NCBI RefSeq assembly: GCF_918797505.1
Contig: NC_092794.1
Coordinates: 35,640,122-35,704,121 of the forward strand
DNA length: 64,000 nt
Direction: 5' to 3'
Source of the DNA: Bemisia tabaci
Taxonomy: Eukaryota; Arthropoda; Insecta; Hemiptera; Aleyrodidae
Under the pieces are notes generated by a model. That model searched no databases. It was not told the DNA's origin and saw only the letters and a program-made list of their open reading frames with translations. The position numbers and the translations under genes are program-made. Position 1 is the first letter of the stretch. The number at the start of each line of letters is the position of its first letter. Below are positions 1 to 12,099 of this stretch, one piece after another.

Positions 1-500
1 TGGTTCCTGCTCCTGAGCTTGAAAAAGTGAGATACTTATTCCGCCCAGCCCATCTTTTGCTCCATTTGTAGAGACCTGCAGAAACATTCACTGTAAAAAA
101 AATTTTAAAAGAGGAAGAGAAAGAGAGAGAAGAGAACCAAAGAAAACTGCGGGTTAAGAACTTTGTATTCTCCTAAAAATGTATTTTAAAAAATTGAAGC
201 AACTTACAAACTGTTTCAAAACATTCACAACTGACATGATTTTACAAAATGGACCCTGATGGGTTACGAAAACGGCACGGAGCGAAGCGGAGCGCCGGCT
301 TTTGAGGGGCCTCGCCCCACCAGGACGCGCGCCGCCTTTTCAAGGTTTTCTCCGCATCTAGTTTTTATTCTTTTTACGTGTCCCGCGTATCCACCGCGGG
401 AAGGAAGTGAATTTCCGGAAGTAAGATTGGTGTAGTCATGGAATCATACGTCTGTAAGCTTTTGTGTAATGATTAGTTTTTTTCCAGATATTTCCTTCCC
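1..500. other. Unassigned AT-rich DNA with GC-rich island
   Basis: No gene is recognised. A GC-rich island at about 274-345 contains short near-palindromic runs such as GGAGCGAAGCGGAGC, similar in style to the micro-hairpin clusters at 5884-5982 and 27845-27912 but without equally clean stems. Confidence 0.4.
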
Positions 501-785
501 TTGGGCCGCTATGCGACGAACAGTTCGTCCAAAAACTTTCTTCACCTGACCCACTGTGCGATGCACAGTTTGTCCAAAATCTTCCTTCCCTTGAACCACT
601 GAGTGACAGAAAACTTGTCCGAAATCTTCCTTCCCCTGACCCACTGTGGGATGAAAATTTTGTCCAAAAACTTCCTCCCCCTGAACCACTGTGCGACGAA
701 CACTTTTTCCAAAAACTTCTTCCCCCTGACTCACTGTGCGACGATCAGCTTGTCCAAAATATTTCTCCCCCTGACCCACTGTGCG
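501..785. repeat. 45-bp minisatellite, six full units
   Basis: Six consecutive 45-bp units (501, 546, 591, 636, 681 and 726) plus partial units on both sides share a core of CACTGTGCGA, a central TTGTCCAAAA and an end CTTCCTTCCC. There are no length changes between units. Because 45 is a multiple of three, the array stays open on both strands. On the minus strand (frame 854-444, 136 residues) it encodes a 15-residue repeat around RTVxQGEEVFGQ; on the plus strand (603-980) it encodes a repeat around PLTHCATxxFSKNF. I see no start context, splice site or known domain, so neither frame is called a gene, although the equal unit length leaves coding possible. Confidence 0.85.
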
Positions 786-1175
786 GCCGGCCCTACTTCG
801 GCCGGCTCCCCTCATGCCGCGCACCCCCCGCCTAAAACTTTCAAAGCTCGCCATTTGTACGGCTACGACGATTTAGCTCAAATTCGATACCAAACTAGTC
901 CTATCGGAGAACTACCATTCATAAAAATTTCAGCTCAAAATATTCATTTTCGCTTGAGTTATCCAGTGGACAACATTTGACCTTCCCCCACTTTTGAGCC
1001 CCGCCCCTCAAAATCTAATGCCTCAAATTTCAATTTTTTTTCGCAGAATAGTAGCTCTAATAAAATTCTACAAAATGCAAAAAAATTGGTCAAAATATCT
1101 TGCAATGTAAGAAAGATATAACTACTCAAAAATCTAAGTATCTCAAAAAGGCGGAAATACATACATACGTACATA

Positions 1176-1423
1176 CAGGGTGATCCAAAAGTCCCTTCCA
1201 CCCCCTCCATCTTTTTACCTAATTGAGGTAAAGATTTACAACTTGGGGGATGTTCCTACGTCACAGGGAGCTACTTTTCGACCCCCTTAAATTGTTCAGG
1301 GGGCTCCCTTGGGGAGGGGGGGGGCAACGGACCCCAACTTTTACTTTTCAAATGGGAGGACCCCCTTTGAGATAGCTCGTTCGAAAGAGCATCAAAAATG
1401 AAAACTTTCTGCGCAATCCCGAA
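1176..1423. mobile_element. Family A hairpin element, copy 1, left part
   Basis: The sequence starts CAGGGTGATCCAAAAGTCCC after a TA and matches the first ~245 bp of the intact family A copies at 3649-4645 and 24566-25562. It stops at a GAA (1421-1423) where the 8.8-kb element at 1424-10206 begins; the continuation of the copy resumes at 10207. Termini plus a TA duplication in the intact copies suggest a Tc1/mariner-like non-autonomous element. No transposase is present. Confidence 0.85.
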
Positions 1424-2454
1424 TAGTCCAGGAAACAAAGTATTTTGAAGGCCGAAAACGAACATACGGCTGGATTTAGGCCCAATCGATTCTTCATATG
1501 AAAAGGTGTTTTTCGTCAAAAGTCCCCATAAGTCCCCTTGGGAGATTCCGCACAGTGGTCCGATGAAGTTGAAAATTGGACATATTATCAAAAATTCACT
1601 GCGGAGCGAGAAGTAAACCTTGGAGAGCTCAATTTTTTTTGAAACTATAGGTAATTGAGTCTACTTTTCGAAGAAACTATAGTTTTAAATGTCAAAGTAA
1701 TTTAAAGGTGAGTAAAATTGAAAGAAATTGAAAATTGAGAATTATTGACCGATATTTTCCGTATTTACGTCCTTATGAAAACCCGGATCGAAAAACATCC
1801 GTCAGTAAAAGTTGTAGATCGTTCTTTTAGCGTTGATTTGGTATATTACATCATAGGTTTATCTTTAAAATTGAGGGAGCAAAAGCGCAAAAACGGAGCG
1901 GGTCGGCGCGCGTTTTGAATCGTAAACTGGCGATTTTAGGTGGCGGATGATGGCAGTGATGGTTAATTCACCTCTGCTCGTCTACTTACGACCAAAATCA
2001 ATCATTTTCATTAAAAAGGCTCTTTCCTTAATCGCCATAGTTGCCAGTTTTCGCTTTATTATTTAACTGTTCACTAATTTGTTCTGGTAGCGATTCAAGT
2101 GATACTTACAGCTTTTTGGACTACATTTTAAAACTCCACCCGTTGTAAAGCAACAGTGCAACTATTTTTCAATCCCCTTTGGAATCAAGTAACTGCCCTG
2201 ATCCCCCCCCCCCCCAATTTTCCTGAAAGTGACAGAGAAAGTGTGGAAACTGGCGACTTTTTTTTCTATTCAAAATTATTATTTTTTCTTAAAGTGGGAG
2301 GCTCACGTAAAACTTGACTTGACTCACCTCCCCCTTCATAAGACCCCAAGAGCCAAACTTAGACCTAACCCCCCCCCCCCTTTTGAGTAGCTTACGCAAG
2401 GTTTTTTATTGTAGGGTAATGACTAGGCTTGCACTCTTCAGTTGTGTACAAATT

Positions 2455-2457
<3 letters not shown>

Positions 2458-2521
<64 letters not shown>
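2458..2521. repeat. Poly(T) homopolymer, about 64 bp
   Basis: An uninterrupted T run lies in the left loop of the 8.8-kb palindromic element and is absent from the opposite side. It could be the A tail of a minus-strand retroposon, but I identify no retroposon body beside it. Its exact length may be unreliable in the assembly. Confidence 0.8.
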
Positions 2522-2526
<5 letters not shown>

Positions 2527-3648
2527 TTCATGCGTTTTCTGTAAAGAGTTACTTAACTCACCAAGCGGCTTAGTCACTCGCAGACTTCATCTCTGGGCCC
2601 ACCTCAATACCGCGCAAGGCTCGATGAGGGGATTCCATTTCAAAATTTCAGGAAGTGACTGGACCCTTCAGAGCCTTTTGCTCGCCCTCAGTGCGGCCCT
2701 TCATTTACGCCTTTTCTGTAGAATCATTCAAACTTTTTATCCATAATAAAAATCGCCTTTAGTCCTCATTTCTGGAGTTGATACTTACATCTGGTTGTTC
2801 ATTGAAGCGTGCTAATTAAATTTTGGATAAAAATAACCTATTGTCCTCCATATGCCCTAGAAAAGGTGGTTACACAATTGGGACCGCTATTTCCACGATT
2901 TTAAAGATTTCATCAATTGACTTTGCAAACATGCAGAGAATTTGCTACCGGTTTTTCGGGAAACATTTTCATAATAAATCAAGTGGTATTTTTGGTTTCC
3001 AAGATGCCTGGTTTCTTGTTCCATGTGTACCTATAGCATATAGTTCAGCTGAATCGCTCGATATCGCTTAAGTCTCTTCATTTTTACTTTCTAATAATTT
3101 TCAAACCGGCTAGGTAAGCATGAAAAAATGAGTTTTTTTATTTCTAAAAAGACTATTTAAAAGACATAGGGGTCATTCCACGTCAACTGTACCAGGCTCG
3201 GAACCCGACCCCCTCCGATTTGGCTGAAAATTGGTATACGGGGTCTTTACATCATTATAAGAAACTAATTTGAAGGGTTTTCCCATCTGACGCCCCGTTC
3301 GCGAGATATCGACCCCCAAAGATGGGGTGAATTCTAGCGATATTCAAAAACGCCCGTTTTAGCGATTCTCATTTTCTCGACTTCCCTCTCTTTGACTCTC
3401 CATAGCGAGACTCTGTATCAATCCATCATACTTTGAAAGAGTATTACTAGACCAGTTTTTCATGTAGATTCTAGATATGCCATCGAAATTTAGCTAAAAA
3501 TTATTCTAATGGCCGTAATTTAGGGTTTTTTAAAATTTACGATTTTTTCGCCATTCAATGTTCAAACTGAGAACTCGAAAAAACTGTCTCTCAGATTTTC
3601 GATTTTTTTTTTTTACTTCAAGCTTAGGATGTATACTTTCGGTTCATA

Positions 3649-4645
3649 CAGGGTGATCCAAAAGTCCCTTCCACCCCCTCTAACTTTTTACCTAATTGAG
3701 ATAAAAATTTGAAACTTGGAGGATATTCCTAGGTCAAAGGGAGCTACTTTTTGGCACCCCTAAAATTTTCAGGGGGGCCCCCCTTGGGGGGGCAACGGCC
3801 CCCAACTTTGAATTTTCAAATGGGAAGACCCCCTTTGTGATAGCTCGTTCGAAAGAGCATAAAAAAAGAAAACTTTTCGCGCAAACCCGAAGTCAATATC
3901 TCAAACCGTTTCAAAATGGCGGCCGGTTAAAGTTCAAAATGGCCGAAATTTCATACCGGTTATTTTTCGATGGATTTGCGCGAAAATCGGTATGGAGGGG
4001 TATTTTGACACGAGAAAAACGAATTTGACGTTAGATTTTCAAAAAAACCGAAATTTCCAAAATGGCCGCCGGTTAAAGTTTAAAATGGCCGAAAATTGTC
4101 ACCTTGGGTTTTTCCTGATGGATTTGCCTAAAACTTGGAATTTGAGAGTAATTTGGCATAAGATAAACACATTTGAACTTAGATTTATGAAAAATAAATT
4201 TTTGGTCATTTTGAACTTTAACCGGCGGCCATTTTGAAAATTTTGTTTTTTTTGATAATCTAACGTCAAATTCGTTTTTCTCGTGTCAAAATACCCCTAC
4301 ATACCGATTTTCGCGCAAATCCATCGAAAAATAACCGGTGTGAAATTTCGGCCATTTTGAACTTTAACCGGCCGCCATTTTGAAAGGGTTTGAGATATTG
4401 ACTTCGGGTTTGCGCGAAAAGTTTTCTTTTTTTATGCTCTTTCGAACGAGCTATCACAAAGGGGGTCTTCCCATTTGAAAATTCAAAGTTGGGGGCCGTT
4501 GCCCCCCCAAGGGGGGCCCCCCTGAAAATTTTAGGGGGGCCGAAAAGTAGCTCCCTTTGACCTAGGAATATCCCCCAAGTTTCAAATCTTTATCTCAATT
4601 AGGTAAAAAGTTAGAGGGGGTGGAAGGGACTTTTGGATCACCCTG
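3649..4645. mobile_element. Family A hairpin element, copy 2 (intact, 997 bp)
   Basis: The whole element is one imperfect hairpin centred near 4150, with termini CAGGGTGATCCAAAAGTCCC and their inverse, and TA on both sides (3647-3648, 4646-4647). The mirror-image arm of the host palindrome is uninterrupted at 8244-8245 and has a single TA there, so the pre-insertion site is preserved and the TA duplication is confirmed. Internal blocks include repeated phrases of the type AAAATGGCGGCCGGTTAAAG. Short frames inside are palindrome by-products. Confidence 0.92.
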
Positions 4646-5643
4646 TATACTTCTTTCAATGGAACTCGGACGGTTAAGGGCCTAAAAAAATTCAAATAGG
4701 CCAAAAAAGGTCAAAAATGGTAAAAAAAAGACGAGTTTTTACATGTTAATCCAAATCTTTCGATAGCAAACTCTTCAATTATCGATATTTTTTCCCTTTT
4801 TACCCTCTAATATGTATAAAATTAGACTTGCAACGCTTCCCATACATTCACCGATCGATTAACGGCCTGAGGGAAACCGGAAACCGACCGAAAATCCTCC
4901 AAATTTACGCAAAAAGGCGATTTTTCACATCGTAAACGATGCATTCCATGGATTGTAACTGCAATTTCCAATTTTCTCTATCTATTTCAACCTTAAGGTA
5001 TATGATTACGAGTAATAAACACTTACTAACGTGCATCGATGGGGCACGGATCTAAACGGAAATTAAAACCGGCCGGAAATGCTCAAAAATGACGGCGAAA
5101 AACGATTCATTACACGGGAACCGATGCATCTCCTGAATAGTCACTGAAATTTTAATATTTTCTCTTTACTTCAACCTTATGGTGTAATCTCTCGAGTACT
5201 TAACACTAATAAAAGTGCATCGATGTGTTACGGAGCTAAACGGAAATGGAAACCGGCCGGAAATGGTCAAAAAAGGCGGGGTTTCCCCACCGTAATCCGA
5301 GCATCTCATGAATAGTCATTGCAATTTTCATTTCTGTTTCTCTTCTTCGAACTCAAGGTGTACTTTTGAAAAGCTTGCATTACACATTATCCATTTATTG
5401 GTAAAATATCTAAAAAAAAAAAACCGAATTAGAAATAAACCGAAAATTCAAAAAAAAAAGAAAAAAAAGGAGATAAATGACGTCGAATAAGTGGAGTTGA
5501 TTTGAATCGATGATATGATTTAAAGGAGCCGATGCTTGCATCATAAAAATCGACGATTATAAACTTGACGGTGGAAAAATATGATGCACTTCATCGATCC
5601 TTTGGAGGACCTTTCTAAAGGTAAAGGCAGCCTGACACTCCTT

Positions 5644-7243
5644 TAGATTGATATAATCCACTCCGTAGATTGATATTTCAGTTTCTCTAATCTTTTCTCT
5701 CCTGAGCTATAACAAAGAGAAGGTGACTCAGAGTAACTGCCCCCGGGGTCAGCCTCTTCCTTCTCTTTTGATTGAGCTCAGTGGTCAAGTACGGCCTCCA
5801 GTGATGCGGTCAGGTCAAGTCAAGACCTTAGGTTCCTCTTTCTTTTCTGGAACTCTGGTTGTTATGGTTTTACTAGCCGTTCTGGACGCGCTAAGCGCGT
5901 CCGTCACGGCCAGCCAAGGGGCTGCGCCCCCTGGACCCCGATCACTCGCCACGCGAGTGACATTCAGCTCGCTCCGCGAGCTATTTTTCTCAGTCATTGG
6001 ACATGTGATCACTAAGATGTATACATTTTGGAGACTCTGGAGGCAAAAATAATTTCGCCACAGAACCTTGTTGCCGGAGCGTGCCATCATTTGCACATGA
6101 ATAGATGTGTGGAGATGAAGCTATGATGGGGATCGATCATTTCTTCAAAAACACATTTGATTGGGACGTCATCCCATCGGGTGGCGGAAAAAGACAATCC
6201 ATGGATCTACTTCCGCGATTTGACTTACTGAAGTAGCAAAAGTTCATCTTTACCTCTTAAGAAGATTATCGGTGGCGTAGGGGTCTAAAAACTGCTCAAC
6301 GATAATATAGTTTGAGTTCCGAATCGCAATGAGCCCACTCGTGTTTTTTTCTTAAACTTTCATCGCATATAAATTTCTCTGATGTTTTTGTTGATTGCAT
6401 ATTAGTAATCATATCCTCATTTCATTCCCTTTCCCTTCCCTTTTTCCCTCTCTGTAGCATCTGTGTCCATTTACAATTATTATTTCAAAATAGCTTTCCC
6501 CTAGTGTACAATTGATGCTTCAAACGGAATCAGTTGTTTTAATGACATTTCCGGCTAAATCATGGGTTTTCCCAGGAAGGCAGTCTATCGTCCCTCCCGG
6601 ACTCTATTGTTGCCAGATAAGTTGCTTTTTTAGCACTTTTCTCAACTCAAATCCATGTAAAATATTCACATTTATCGCACAATCTGGCAACCTCTCGAGT
6701 GAAATAGAAAAAGGTAGAATCGCTGAAAGTCTGAATCCTTCGAAGTTTATATTAATGATATATTAATGATGGTTTTGTTCTTTGCTCTACTTCATTTGTA
6801 TCGTCGCTTTTTCTTTGGTTTGAATCCGCTCTTCAAATTTGGGATTCTGAGTTTTCCAACAAATAAATTATACGAGTGTATGGAAAGGCAGCGTGATGTC
6901 TCACCCTTTTTCAAATTTTAGCTTTTACTTTTTTGCAATATTTATTGTCAATATTAATGAACGATATTTTCTTCCTGTCCGTAAATCAGGTCCAAGTCAA
7001 ACCTCCATTTCTTATTCGAACTATCTTCCTCATTTTATTGTAACTATTGCTGGAATTCTCAGTCAAGTCGAAGTCTAAGACACACTTGGTCCCTAATTTA
7101 AACATCGTCCGCCGATGGATTCCCCTCAACCTCCTCCACGTGAGAAAAAAAAAAAAAAGTTAGGGCTGGCCGTTCTTCATCGCCTCTATTCAGAAGCCGT
7201 AGGGGTGTAATTCTTAGCTAGTTATCTTGGCTTCTAACTTTTT
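5644..7243. other. Spacer of 5.6-kb palindrome, no gene seen
   Basis: Unique-looking sequence between the two palindrome arms. Apart from the GC-rich micro-hairpin cluster at 5884-5982 I see no transposase, tRNA or recognisable coding exon. Confidence 0.5.
5884..5982. repeat. Cluster of GC-rich micro-hairpins
   Basis: Closely spaced short palindromes in an AT-rich setting: GGACGCGC-TAA-GCGCGTCC at 5884-5902, a GGGGC/GCCCC-type stem near 5917-5934, TCACTCGC-CAC-GCGAGTGA at 5942-5960, and AGCTCGC-TCC-GCGAGCT at 5966-5982. Stems of 7-8 bp with 3-nt loops recur. The third stem reappears with loop GAA at 27868-27886. Function unknown. Confidence 0.8.
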
Positions 7244-8723
7244 TGAAAGGAGTGTCAGGCTGCCTTTACCTTTAGAAAGGTCCTCCAAAGGATCGATGAA
7301 GTGCATCATATTTTTCCATAGTCAAGTTTATAATCGTCGATTTTTATGATGCAAGCATCGGCTCCTTTAAATCATATCATCGATTCAAATCAACTCCACT
7401 TATTCGACGTCATTTATCTCCTTTTTTTTCTTTTTTTTTTTGAATTTTCGGTTTATTTCTAATTCGGTTTTTTTTTTTTAGATATTTTACCAATAAATGG
7501 ATAATGTGTAATGCAAGCTTTTCAAAAGTACACCTTGAGTTCGAAGAAGAGAAACAGAAATGAAAATTGCAATGACTATTCATGAGATGCTCGGATTACG
7601 GTGGGGAAACCCCGCCTTTTTTGACCATTTCCGGCCGGTTTCCATTTCCGTTTAGCTCCGTAACACATCGATGCACTTTTATTAGTGTTAAGTACTCGAA
7701 AGATTACACCATAAGGTTGAAGTAAAGAGAAAATATTAAAATTTCAGTGACTATTCAGGAGATGCATCGGTTCCCGTGTAATGAATCGTTTTTCGCCGTC
7801 ATTTTTGAGCATTTCCGGCCGGTTTTAATTTCCGTTTAGATCCGTGCCCCATCGATGCACGTTAGTAAGTGTTTATTACTCGTAATCATATACCTTAAGG
7901 TTGAAATAGATAGAGAAAATTGGAAATTGCAGTTACAATCCATGGAATGCATCGTTTACGATGTGAAAAATCGCCTTTTTGCGTAAATTTCGAGGATTTT
8001 CGGTCGGTTTCCGGTTTCCCTCAGGCCGTTAATCGATCGGTGAATGTATGGGAAGCGTTGCAAGTCTAATTTTATACATATTAGAGGGTAAAAAGGGAAA
8101 AAATATCGATAATTGAAGAGTTTACTATCGAAAGATTTGGATTAACATGTAAAAACTCGTCTTTTTTTTACCATTTTTGACCTTTTTTGGCCTATTTGAA
8201 TTTTTTTAGGCCCTTAACCGTCCGAGTTCCATTAGAGGAAGTATATGAACCGAAAGTATACATCCTAAGCTTGAAGTAAAAAAAAAAAATCGAAAATCTG
8301 AGAGACAGTTTTTTCGAGTTCTCAGTTTGAACATTGAATGGCGAAAAAATCGTAAATTTTAAAAAACCCTAAATTACGGCCATTAGAATAATTTTTAGCT
8401 AAATTTCGATGGCATATCCAGAATCTACATGAAAAACTGGTCTAGTAATACTCTTTCAAAGTATGATGGATTGATACAGAGTCTCGCTATGGAGAGTCAA
8501 AGAGAGGGAAGTCGAGAAAATGAGAATCGCTAAAACGGGCGTTTTTGAATATCGCTAGAATTCACCCCATCTTTGGGGGTCGATATCTCGCGAACGGGGC
8601 GTCAGATGGGAAAACCCTTCAAATTAGTTTCTTATAATGATGTAAAGACCCCGTATACCAATTTTCAGCCAAATCGGAGGGGGTCGGGTTCCGAGCCTGG
8701 TACAGTTGACGTGGAATGACCCA

Positions 8724-9309
8724 TAAAGAGGCTGTAGTGAGTATATTAATGGGCAGGTTGGTACTAATATCAAGGTCGCAAACACGATTTTTATTGACTT
8801 TGCAGTGATTTTCATCAAATATTTTTAATAATTTGGTAACTAAGCGAAAATTGGGCCTTCAATTTTCAAAGAATTTTCAAAGTTGAAAAAGCAGCTTTTA
8901 AAATTATCAGGCAGTGGTCGCGCGCTTGGTACCATCTAAGAAGAAACAGAAAGGTTGATAAACACATCAGCGAATTTTTAGCGATTTTCTCTTACCTCTT
9001 GCTATTGCCTCTGAAGTGGTACAAGACGATTATCACCATTTTAATCTTCTATAATATGGTCTCTAAACATTGGAGGCCCAATTTTCTGCCCCCCCCCCCC
9101 AAAAATAAAGAAATATGCGAAATTTTCTTCAAAAAAAAATCGATAAGAACTGAATCCTTTGACCCTGCTTGGCTCTCCTCGGAGCTACGGAAATATTCCT
9201 AGATGAAAAATTTTAAGTCCCAATTTTCACATCCTTGCCAATTCACTAATAATGAGATGAAGTCTCCGAGTGACTAAGCAGCTGGGTGAGTTTTAGTAAC
9301 TCTTACGAG
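8724..9309. other. Right loop segment of the 8.8-kb element
   Basis: AT-rich sequence without a mirror counterpart on the left side. No gene or RNA is recognised. Confidence 0.4.
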
Positions 9310-10206
9310 AGTCAAGTCAAGTTTTACGTGAGCCTCCCACTTTAAGAAAAAATAATAATTTTGAATAGAAAAAAAAGTCGCCAGTTTCCACACTTTCTCT
9401 GTCACTTTCAGGAAAATTGGGGGGGGGGGGGGATCAGGGCAGTTACTTGATTCCAAAGGGGATTGAAAAATAGTTGCACTGTTGCTTTACAACGGGTGGA
9501 GTTTTAAAATGTAGTCCAAAAAGCCGTAAGTATCACTTGAATCGCTACCAGAACAAATTAGTGAACAGTTAAATAATAAAGCGAAAACTGGCAACTATGG
9601 CGATTAAGGAAAGAGCCTTTTTAATGAAAATGATTGATTTTGGTCGTAAGTAGACGAGCAGAGGTGAATTAACCATCACTGCCATCATCCGCCACCTAAA
9701 ATCGCCAGTTTACGATTCAAAACGCGCGCCGACCCGCTCCGTTTTTGCGCTTTTGCTCCCTCAATTTTAAAGATAAACCTATGATGTAATATACCAAATC
9801 AACGCTAAAAGAACGATCTACAACTTTTACTGACGGATGTTTTTCGATCCGGGTTTTCATAAGGACGTAAATACGGAAAATATCGGTCAATAATTCTCAA
9901 TTTTCAATTTCTTTCAATTTTACTCACCTTTAAATTACTTTGACATTTAAAACTATAGTTTCTTCGAAAAGTAGACTCAATTACCTACAGTTTCAAAAAA
10001 AATTGAGCTCTCCAAGGTTTACTTCTCGCTCCGCAGTGAATTTTTGATAATATGTCCAATTTTCAACTTCATTGGACCACCGGGAGATTTATGGGGACTT
10101 TTGGCGAAAAACACCTTTTCATATGAAGAATCGATTGGGCCTAAATCAAGCCGTATGTTCGTTTTCGGCCGGAGACGTATCCTATATGCCTTCGTTTACT
10201 GGACTA

Positions 10207-10779
10207 GAAGTCAATACCTCAAACCGCTTCAAAATGGCGGCCGGTTAAAGTTCAAAATGGCCGAAAATTCACACCGCTTATTTGTCGATGGATTTGCATG
10301 AAAATCAGCACCTAGTGGTATTTTGACAGGAGAAAAACGAATTTAACGTTAGATTTTCTAAAAAACCGAATTTTCCAAAATGGCCGCCGGCCAAAGTTCA
10401 AAATGACCGAAAATTGCCACCTCGGTTTTGTGCTGATGGATTTGCCTAAAACTTGGAATTTGAGGGTATTTTGGCATAAGATTAACACATCTGAACTTAG
10501 ATTTTTGAAAAAACCAATTTTCGGTCATTTTGAACTTGAACTGACAGCCATTTTGGAAAATTCGGTTTTTTTAAAAGTCTAACGTCAAATTCGTTTTTTT
10601 GTGTCAAGGTACCAATTTTCACGCAAATCCATCGACAAATAAACGGTGTGAATTTTCGGCCATTTTGAACTTTAACCGGCCGCCATTTTGAAACGGTTTG
10701 AGATATTGACTTCGGGTTTCCGCGAAAAGTTTTCATTTTTAATGCTCTTTCGAACGAGCTATTACAAAGGGAGTCTTCC
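10207..10779. mobile_element. Family A hairpin element, copy 1, right part
   Basis: Continues family A exactly where 1423 left off (sequence resumes GAAGTCAATA) and contains the typical AAAATGGCGGCCGGTTAAAG and complementary blocks. The last ~200 bp, including the expected terminal repeat, are missing or rearranged: at 10772 the sequence passes into the next palindrome. Confidence 0.8.
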
Positions 10780-12048
10780 AATTAGAATTTTAATATCCAA
10801 TTAGGTAGTTTTTTAGATTATATAGGTTTTTAGCTTAATTTTTTTAAATTTTTTTGTTTTAAGCAGCTGAGGAAGGGGTTGGTTGTTTCGTCCAAAAACG
10901 TACGGTATCTTCTATATGTGTTTATTTTTTTGTGTCATCTTTCACACACACACACACACACACACGCACCCTCATATATATATATATATATATATACAGG
11001 GTGTTTCAGACCACCCGTACCAGGCCTTTTTCTCGGTTGGTTTAGGCCGCATGAAGTCGGAGACCGCGGGGTTGAATAGGGAATTGACCCCAAGGAATCC
11101 GAATTTCGTGGTCCCGAAACCCTCCCACCCCCCCTTGGGGGGTAAAAGGGGGGTCACGATGCTAAAAGTCACGGTTCCCGACCAAATTGCGGATAGATCG
11201 CATCAGAATTGAAAAGCTTGGAAAATTTCACGTGGAATTGACCCCTAAAAATCCAAAATCGGACCATCCAAGGCCCAAAAATGACCCTTTAAAGAGGGGG
11301 ACAGTACCCCCCTCCATACTTTCTCTTTTGTCTCAAAATTGACATAAATTCTCCAGAAAAAGACAGTTTCCGAGGTAATCGACCTTGAGAAATCCAAATT
11401 TCATGGTCCCGAAGCTCCTCCAGCTCCCCTTGGGAGGTAAACGGGGGGGCCCAATTTTAAAAATCGGGACTCCTTTCCGAATCGCAAATTGATTGCATCC
11501 AAATTGAGGAGCAGAACACAGTTACATCTTAAGTGACTCCTAAGAGTTCTGATTGACCCTCCTGAACGGCAGAAAGTAACCCCCTGAGGAGGGGGGCCTC
11601 GCCCCCGCCAAAAATTTCTCAGGATTCCTCTTTGGTCGCAAAATTGACGTCGATTCTCCAGAAAAAGATGGTTTCTCATGTAATCTACCCCGAGGACTCT
11701 AAATTTCATGTTCCCTGAGCTCCTCGGGGTCGATTACATGGGAGACCGTCTTTTTCTGCAGAATCGACGTCAATTTTGCGACCAGAGAGGAGTCTTGTGA
11801 AATTTTTGGCAGGGGCGAAGCCCCCCTCCTCAGGGAGTTACTTCCTGCCATCTATCCGCAATTTGGTCGGGAACCGTGACTTTTAGCATCGTGACCCCCC
11901 TTTTACCCCCCAAGGGGGGGTGGGAGGGTTTCGGGACCACGAAATTCGGATTCCTTGGGGTCAATTCCCTATTCAACCCCGCGGTCTCCGACTTCATGCG
12001 GCCTAAACCAACCGAGAAAAAGGCCTGGTACGGGTGGTCTGAAACACC

Positions 12049-12099
<51 letters not shown>

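Larger units (their letters stand above)
3169..8723. mobile_element. 5.6-kb palindromic element, TA duplication
   Basis: The arms are 3169-5643 (including the nested 997-bp family A copy at 3649-4645) and 7244-8723. The ends read GGGGTCATTCCACGTCAACT and, inverted, TGGGTCATTCCACGTCAACT, with TA outside each (3167-3168 and 8724-8725). After subtracting the nested element both arms are about 1.48 kb and differ by only scattered substitutions. The 1.6-kb spacer (5644-7243) has no recognisable transposase. A diverged relative of one arm end lies at 60227-60612. The superfamily is not certain; TA duplication fits a Tc1/mariner-like mechanism. Confidence 0.85.
1424..10206. mobile_element. 8.8-kb palindromic element with 3-bp duplication
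   Basis: The arms are 1424-2318 and 9310-10206. The ends are inverted repeats (TAGTCCAGGAAACAAAG against TAGTCCAGTAAACGAAG). The element interrupts family A copy 1: GAA precedes it (1421-1423) and GAA follows it (10207-10209), and removing the element with one GAA restores the sequence of intact family A copies. This shows insertion with a 3-bp duplication. Arms are nearly identical over 1590-2318 but differ near the ends, including a ~17-bp length difference. No transposase frame is present and the superfamily is unclear. The loop (2319-3168 and 8724-9309) hosts the 5.6-kb palindrome 3169-8723. Confidence 0.82.

Noticed and set aside
2392..2746. Poly-Lys and poly-Phe open frames
   Set aside because: Translation of the 64-nt T homopolymer on the two strands.
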